From positions 19,533,835-19,597,834 of the forward strand of contig NC_003076.8 of NCBI RefSeq assembly GCF_000001735.4: 64,000 nucleotides of DNA, given 5' to 3'. This DNA comes from Arabidopsis thaliana (taxonomy: Eukaryota; Streptophyta; Magnoliopsida; Brassicales; Brassicaceae). The notes beneath the pieces were generated by a model that made no database searches, was not told where the DNA came from, and worked only from the letters and a program-made list of their open reading frames with translations. Shown here in pieces: positions 59,732 through 64,000 of the stretch (positions within the stretch are counted from its first letter, which is position 1; the number at the start of each line of letters is the position of its first letter). Both the position numbers and the translations under genes were made by a program.

Positions 59732-60331
59732 ATGTCTTCTTCCATTGTTAAAATCGGAATAGATAGCATCAAAACAACGGTAACTGAAAAAGAGCGAGAT
59801 ATCAACCGTCTTGTGAAGACATTCTTGTCCAACAAAAACAACAGGAAGAAGATCATTGGTCTTGATACCGAACGGGTGCAAAAGGGAAGAAAGCTAAATA
59901 AGACCGTCTTGTTGCAGCTCTGCGATGGTGACAATTGTCTAATAGTACAACTTCCCGATGAAGATGAAGATGAAGGTGAAGGTGAAGATGATAATCTGCC
60001 ACTCCCCCTCTTCAATTTTCTCAATCTACCCGAGTTCACATTTGTGGGCATTGGCATAAACAAGACTATGATGAGGCTTGAGAGTGAGTTTGGTTTGACC
60101 TGCAAGAATGTTGTTGAGATTGGACCCGCCACATGGAATCTGACCAATATGACGACCGATGTGAAATTTAGGATCAGTGCTATTGTTTCGACTGAGAGAC
60201 CATCAAATGCCGTACTTGAGGACTGGGAGAAATTTGTTCTCAATAAGAACCAGATCAAGCTTGCAGCCTCCAATGCATACTTTGCTTTTGGCATTGGGAA
60301 CATTTTGTTGGATGTTCAGATTTTAAGTTAA
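59732..60331 (+). CDS. RNase H-like 3'-5' exonuclease-type protein, degenerate active site
   Basis: A single-exon gene of 199 residues, the size of the small plant WRN-exonuclease-like proteins. It shows the family order IGLDTER (motif I), TVLLQLCDGDNCLIVQL, FTFVGIGINKTMMRLE (motif II) and KLAASNAYFAFGIG (motif III). The DEDDy family needs D-x-E, a motif II Asp and Y-x3-D in motif III. Here D and E of motif I remain, the motif II Asp appears as Thr, and Y-x3-D reads L-x3-N. An acidic insert (PDEDEDEGEGEDD) follows the third strand. The protein probably does not cut nucleic acid and may act as a binding or decoy paralog, or be decaying. I recall it as AT5G48350. Confidence 0.82.
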   Translation: MSSSIVKIGIDSIKTTVTEKERDINRLVKTFLSNKNNRKKIIGLDTERVQKGRKLNKTVLLQLCDGDNCLIVQLPDEDEDEGEGEDDNLPLPLFNFLNLPEFTFVGIGINKTMMRLESEFGLTCKNVVEIGPATWNLTNMTTDVKFRISAIVSTERPSNAVLEDWEKFVLNKNQIKLAASNAYFAFGIGNILLDVQILS

Positions 60332-61881
60332 TGAATCTAGATTTCTGTTTGTCTTTCTTTGTTTTTCTTTCTTATGTTCTTCAGTATCTTGTTGTAGTTT
60401 GCATTTCAACCGTTTTAAAGACCACAAAATGTGGTATTTGGTTCTTCATTTTTTTGTTCTTGTTCTCTCTGTTAGACCACAAAGTGTAATATTGGGAAAG
60501 TTTTGAGGTTAATTAGACTGCCACAATAAGCGTTCAACTAGCTAGAGTCTGAATGATTGTAGCCACCCTAAACTCTGAGGTCAAGGTAAAGGTATAATAT
60601 TATTACTACACCACGTGAGCTATTGAACTGGGCCTGATAATTAAAAGTTGATTAGGGCCTATTAGACCACATAACGAAATCTTGAGCCGCTGCTGCTAGG
60701 GGGCTGAAGGATGATTAATTAAGTGTTCAACTTGAAGCAATGAAATAGCTTCTGAGAGAAGAGAGAGTTATGAAACTGAAATGATCATCATTTTTTTTCT
60801 TGGGACAAATCAGTCATCATCTCTTAATCTTATCTATGTAAAGTGTAACTTTTTTTTGCGGGATTAGTTTCCAATTTGTGATTAATAAAACCCAAATTTT
60901 AACTAATGTATAAGAGTTTGGGCTTAGAACCCAAAATAAGTGGGCCTCTATGCATTGTCTACCTTTAGATAGTGAAACTATTTTAGAATAAAATGACAAA
61001 GTAGAACTGTACAGTTTTTTGATGTTTTCCATGAAAAAGAAATAAGTTCCATGTATTGGAGAGAAGAGAGTCAGAAAAAAAGAGTCAAAAAGATTCTTTT
61101 GAAAGACGGGTAAACTTCGGAGTTCCAAGTAATTATTGCATTTTCATATACGCTCTGTTCCTGGATTCACTAAATCTTATTTGAATACAAATGCATATGT
61201 AGCAAATTTAATATTGTAACTATATGTAAAATGTTATTTTACAAAAAAACCTCCAAAGTATTTAGTTTTTGCAAACTTACCCTCCTAATCCTTAAAGTAC
61301 ATGACAATTGACAACTACCCAACCAAAGAAAAAGCTGCAATACAAATACAAGCCTCGGTTATATCGATCATCCAAACATGTGTTTTCTTTTTATTCAAAA
61401 ACGAAAAGCAAGGAGCATTGTTTGATTGCATGAAAACGAAATTAATAACTCAGATGGTAAGGAAGCTCGTTGTTGACCCTATAGAATACATAGAATGCTT
61501 CAAAAAAAAAAAAATTGTAACAAGTGTCGTTCTCTATAGAGAAACAACACAACATAAAATTCTTAAAACGACATTGAGAAAAGGTGTGTATTACTGTTTT
61601 TTCCGTTGGTGGTTAGTTAATTGTCATTCATTTTTGGAATATAAACGGTAAACTTTTGCAAAAAGGAATATTACAAGGATTTGTATTGCAAAAACAAAAA
61701 CACATCAATAGTTACTTCGATAAAAGTAAAAATGGTTGCAGAGTATTATTATTACTCAATAGGCCCTAGCTCAGTCACACAGGTACATCCATAATAGTGC
61801 CCCATTAACTTCTTTCACTCTCTTATTGTGTGTTGAACAGTGACAAAGAAAGAGAGAGAGAGCTTTGCTTTGCAGAAAAAA
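60332..61881. other. Spacer, direct-repeat copy 2, FH9 promoter
   Basis: It contains direct-repeat copy 2 at 60734-60992. An open frame at 61301-61651 is unsupported. Purine-rich AGAGAGAGAG at about 61,850 precedes the FH9 start. Confidence 0.45.
60734..60992. repeat. Direct repeat, copy 2, 3' of the exonuclease-like gene
   Basis: The counterpart of 58874-59102, with more small indels and a T-run insertion. Confidence 0.8.
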
Positions 61882-64000
61882 ATGCAGAACTTTTGGTTCG
61901 CCATCTTCTTCTTCCTGCTAACATGCGCACCACCGTCTCCTTTATCCTACGCATCCACCGTAACTCTCAGCCGTCGTCTCCTCTATGACTATGAATCACC
62001 TCTTCCTCTTCCTCTATCCCCCATTAGCCCTCCTTTCTTCCCTCTTGAATCCTCCCCTCCTTCTCCACCTCCTCCTCTTCCGCCTACTCCTCCGACAACT
62101 TTCGCCGTCTTTCCAACTTTTCCGGCTAATATCTCCGCCTTAGTCCTCCCTCGCTCCTCTAAACCACACCACACTTCACCTACACTTCTCCTCCCAGCTC
62201 TCTCCGCCGTTCTTGTCATTGCTACAGTCATAGGCTTAGCCTTGTTTCTCTACGGCCGCCACCGAGGGCAAACTCGTCATTTAAAGAACTCTCATTGTTC
62301 TAGTAGCAACACAAGCAGCTATGGTGATGAACAGAGTCATATCACCACTAACTTCAACATGGCTGCTACTACTTCTCCTTCAGAAGTTTTTTACCTCAAT
62401 ACAGAGGAATCTGACCATATTAGAACCGGAGGTACTTTTTTCTTGAAGCAAGACTCGCCGGAGATACGACCATTACCACCATTACCTCCTCGTAGCTTCC
62501 ACCATAACAACTATGAAACAGAGGTAAACGAAGAAGACGAAGAAGAAGAAGAAGATGTGTTCTTCTCACCAATGGCTTCTCTCCCTGGCTCAGCGAACTC
62601 AAGCCCTTCTCATTCATGCTCTTCCTCCTGCTCCGGTTGGGTTTCTCCAGCTAGGTCATTCTCTATCACCATGTCTCCACCAAACCCTAGATACTCAGAC
62701 GCCACTAACCTCCAGTCTCCGTCACCGGAGAGACTAAGAGTAAGGAAGAACTATAACGGAAATGGGTCGTCTTCTCTAAGAATGTTTAGCTTCTGGAATC
62801 AAAATATGGGATTTGGGTTTCCTCGTATCTCCTCTGCTTCTACTTCACCAGACAGAGGATTCATAAGAACACCACTTTCGTCTCTCTACTCTTCAGTTTC
62901 CACTTCTCCTGATGGGTTATTCCGGAAGTTTCTCGATAGTTCGCCGCCGATTTGGAATGACTTTAGTCGGAATGTGAAGTCTGTTTTGCTCTCTCACACT
63001 GCGTCATCAAGAAGAGATTTTGTTATCAACATTGGTGAATCTTCTTCTCAACAGAGCAAAGTTCCTGCTCTTCCTCCTCCGACCAGACCACCTCCTCTTG
63101 TTCCACCGTCTCAACCTTTTGTGGTTCAAAATGATGTAAAAAAGCAATCTTTTTCAGACCAACCTCCCAAACAGCTGCATTGGGAACGTCTTAGATCGAG
63201 CTCTTCTAAGTAAGTGAAGTGAAAGTTTTCTTCTTTCTCTTTGTTTCTACTTTTGTTGATAAGAGTTTAACGAAGTCTATCTTTTCTGACTGTGCTAGAT
63301 TGAGCAAAGAGATGGTAGAGACTATGTTCATTGCAAACTCGTCAAATCCAAGAGATCTTCCGATTCAAAATCAAGTTTTAGATCCAAGAAAGGCACAGAA
63401 TATTGCTACTCTGCTTCAACTACTTAACTTAAGCACTAAGGATGTTTGTCAAGCTCTTCTTGATGGTAAAATAATCTTTAATGTATTGCCATTTGTTTTG
63501 TTTTGTTTTTGTAATGTTATTGATTTGTGTTCTTTGAGTTATTGATTTAGGTGACTGTGATGTACTTGGAGCTGAACTTCTTGAGTGTTTATCAAGATTA
63601 GCACCTAGTAAAGAAGAAGAGAGGAAGTTGAAGAGCTTTAGTGATGGTTCAGAGATTGGTCCAGCTGAGAGGTTTCTTAAGGAATTGCTTCATGTGCCTT
63701 TTGTGTTTAAACGTGTTGATGCATTGCTTTTTGTGGCTAATTTCCATTCGGAGATCAAACGTCTCAGAAAATCATTCAGTGTTGTTCAGGTAATGCTGAT
63801 GATTGCGGATTTACATATTTGTGTCTAATGATGTAATCTTATGTTATGTCTCATTACTCATTAAACTTATCTGCTTTTGCAGGTTGCTTGTGAAGAACTA
63901 AGAAATAGTAGAATGTTTTCGATACTTCTTGAAGCTATACTGAAGACAGGAAACATGATGAGTGTTAGAACAAACCGCTGTGGGGATGCGGATGCCTTCA
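61882..64000 (+). CDS. FH9: Class I formin FH9 (5' part, runs off the window)
   Basis: Exons 61882-63209, 63299-63465, 63551-63789 and 63883 onward past the window end. The layout is class I formin: signal peptide ([20 protein letters not shown]), extracellular Pro-rich region ([20 protein letters not shown]), one membrane span ([21 protein letters not shown]), a cytoplasmic Ser/Pro-rich region, an FH1-type stretch ([18 protein letters not shown]) and the start of FH2 ([38 protein letters not shown]). Class I formins nucleate and bind actin filaments at the plasma membrane. An upstream in-frame Met at 61840 would precede the signal peptide, so I use 61882. Two FH2 oddities are visible. About 15 residues are missing between the two conserved lasso tryptophans ([10 protein letters not shown]). 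One Cys is inserted in the TNRGDA motif ([10 protein letters not shown]). Confidence 0.93.

Noticed and set aside
61301-61651. 116-codon frame before FH9
   Set aside because: It includes a Lys run from poly-A and has no family match or promoter signal.

Overview
The window is plant nuclear DNA and almost certainly Arabidopsis thaliana chromosome 5. Genes are compact, split by short AT-rich GT..AG introns, and separated by AT-rich spacers. Three genes are recognisable on sight: ADP-glucose pyrophosphorylase small subunit (APS1/ADG1), cytosolic acetoacetyl-CoA thiolase (AACT2) and B-box factor BBX8/COL10. From memory, the order matches roughly the AT5G48170 to AT5G48360 interval; these locus names were not checked against a database. 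Nothing prokaryotic (operons, ribosome-binding sites, CRISPR) is expected or seen.

Layout. 0-14 kb: the last codons of an upstream gene, a long empty spacer, a small secreted-peptide candidate, the nitrile-specifier kelch gene NSP5 (minus), a broken GT92 galactan-synthase-like copy, a Helitron-type 3' end and a broken AN1/C2H2 zinc-finger gene (minus). 14-30 kb: an egg-cell-type (ECA1/prolamin-like) secreted peptide gene, plastid indole-3-glycerol-phosphate synthase (plus) convergent with AACT2 (minus), a spacer with a roughly 0.7 kb tandem duplication and a dead Myb/SANT-like gene, an RRP15-like ribosome-biogenesis gene (plus) convergent with BBX8 (minus). 30-47 kb: a DUF868 gene (minus), a spacer with two foldback repeats, a metal-binding-like isoprenylated (HIPP-type) gene, APS1, and a 20-exon gene of unknown function (minus). 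47-64 kb: a 977-residue DC1/C1 zinc-finger gene (minus), an RCC1-repeat gene, a small five-exon gene, a dead AAA-ATPase copy, an uncharacterised charged-tail protein gene, a degenerate 3'-5' exonuclease-like gene, and the first four exons of formin FH9, which runs off the end.

The genes do not form a pathway. Individually they serve tryptophan/indole synthesis (IGPS), the cytosolic mevalonate pathway (AACT2), starch synthesis (APS1), glucosinolate breakdown (NSP5), flowering/light signalling (BBX8), ribosome assembly (RRP15-like) and actin assembly (FH9).

The window is notable for local duplication and decay. It holds four clear pseudogenes, direct duplications flanking two accessory genes, a duplicated intron segment, and two inverted repeats at 33.1-33.5 kb whose hairpins resemble the inverted-duplication route to young plant MIRNA loci. 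No wholly new multi-gene system was found. The strongest leads are the 33 kb foldback locus, the altered iron-site residue in NSP5, the shortened formin lasso in FH9, the catalytically degenerate exonuclease-like protein and the 60-nt in-frame optional intron in the HIPP gene.
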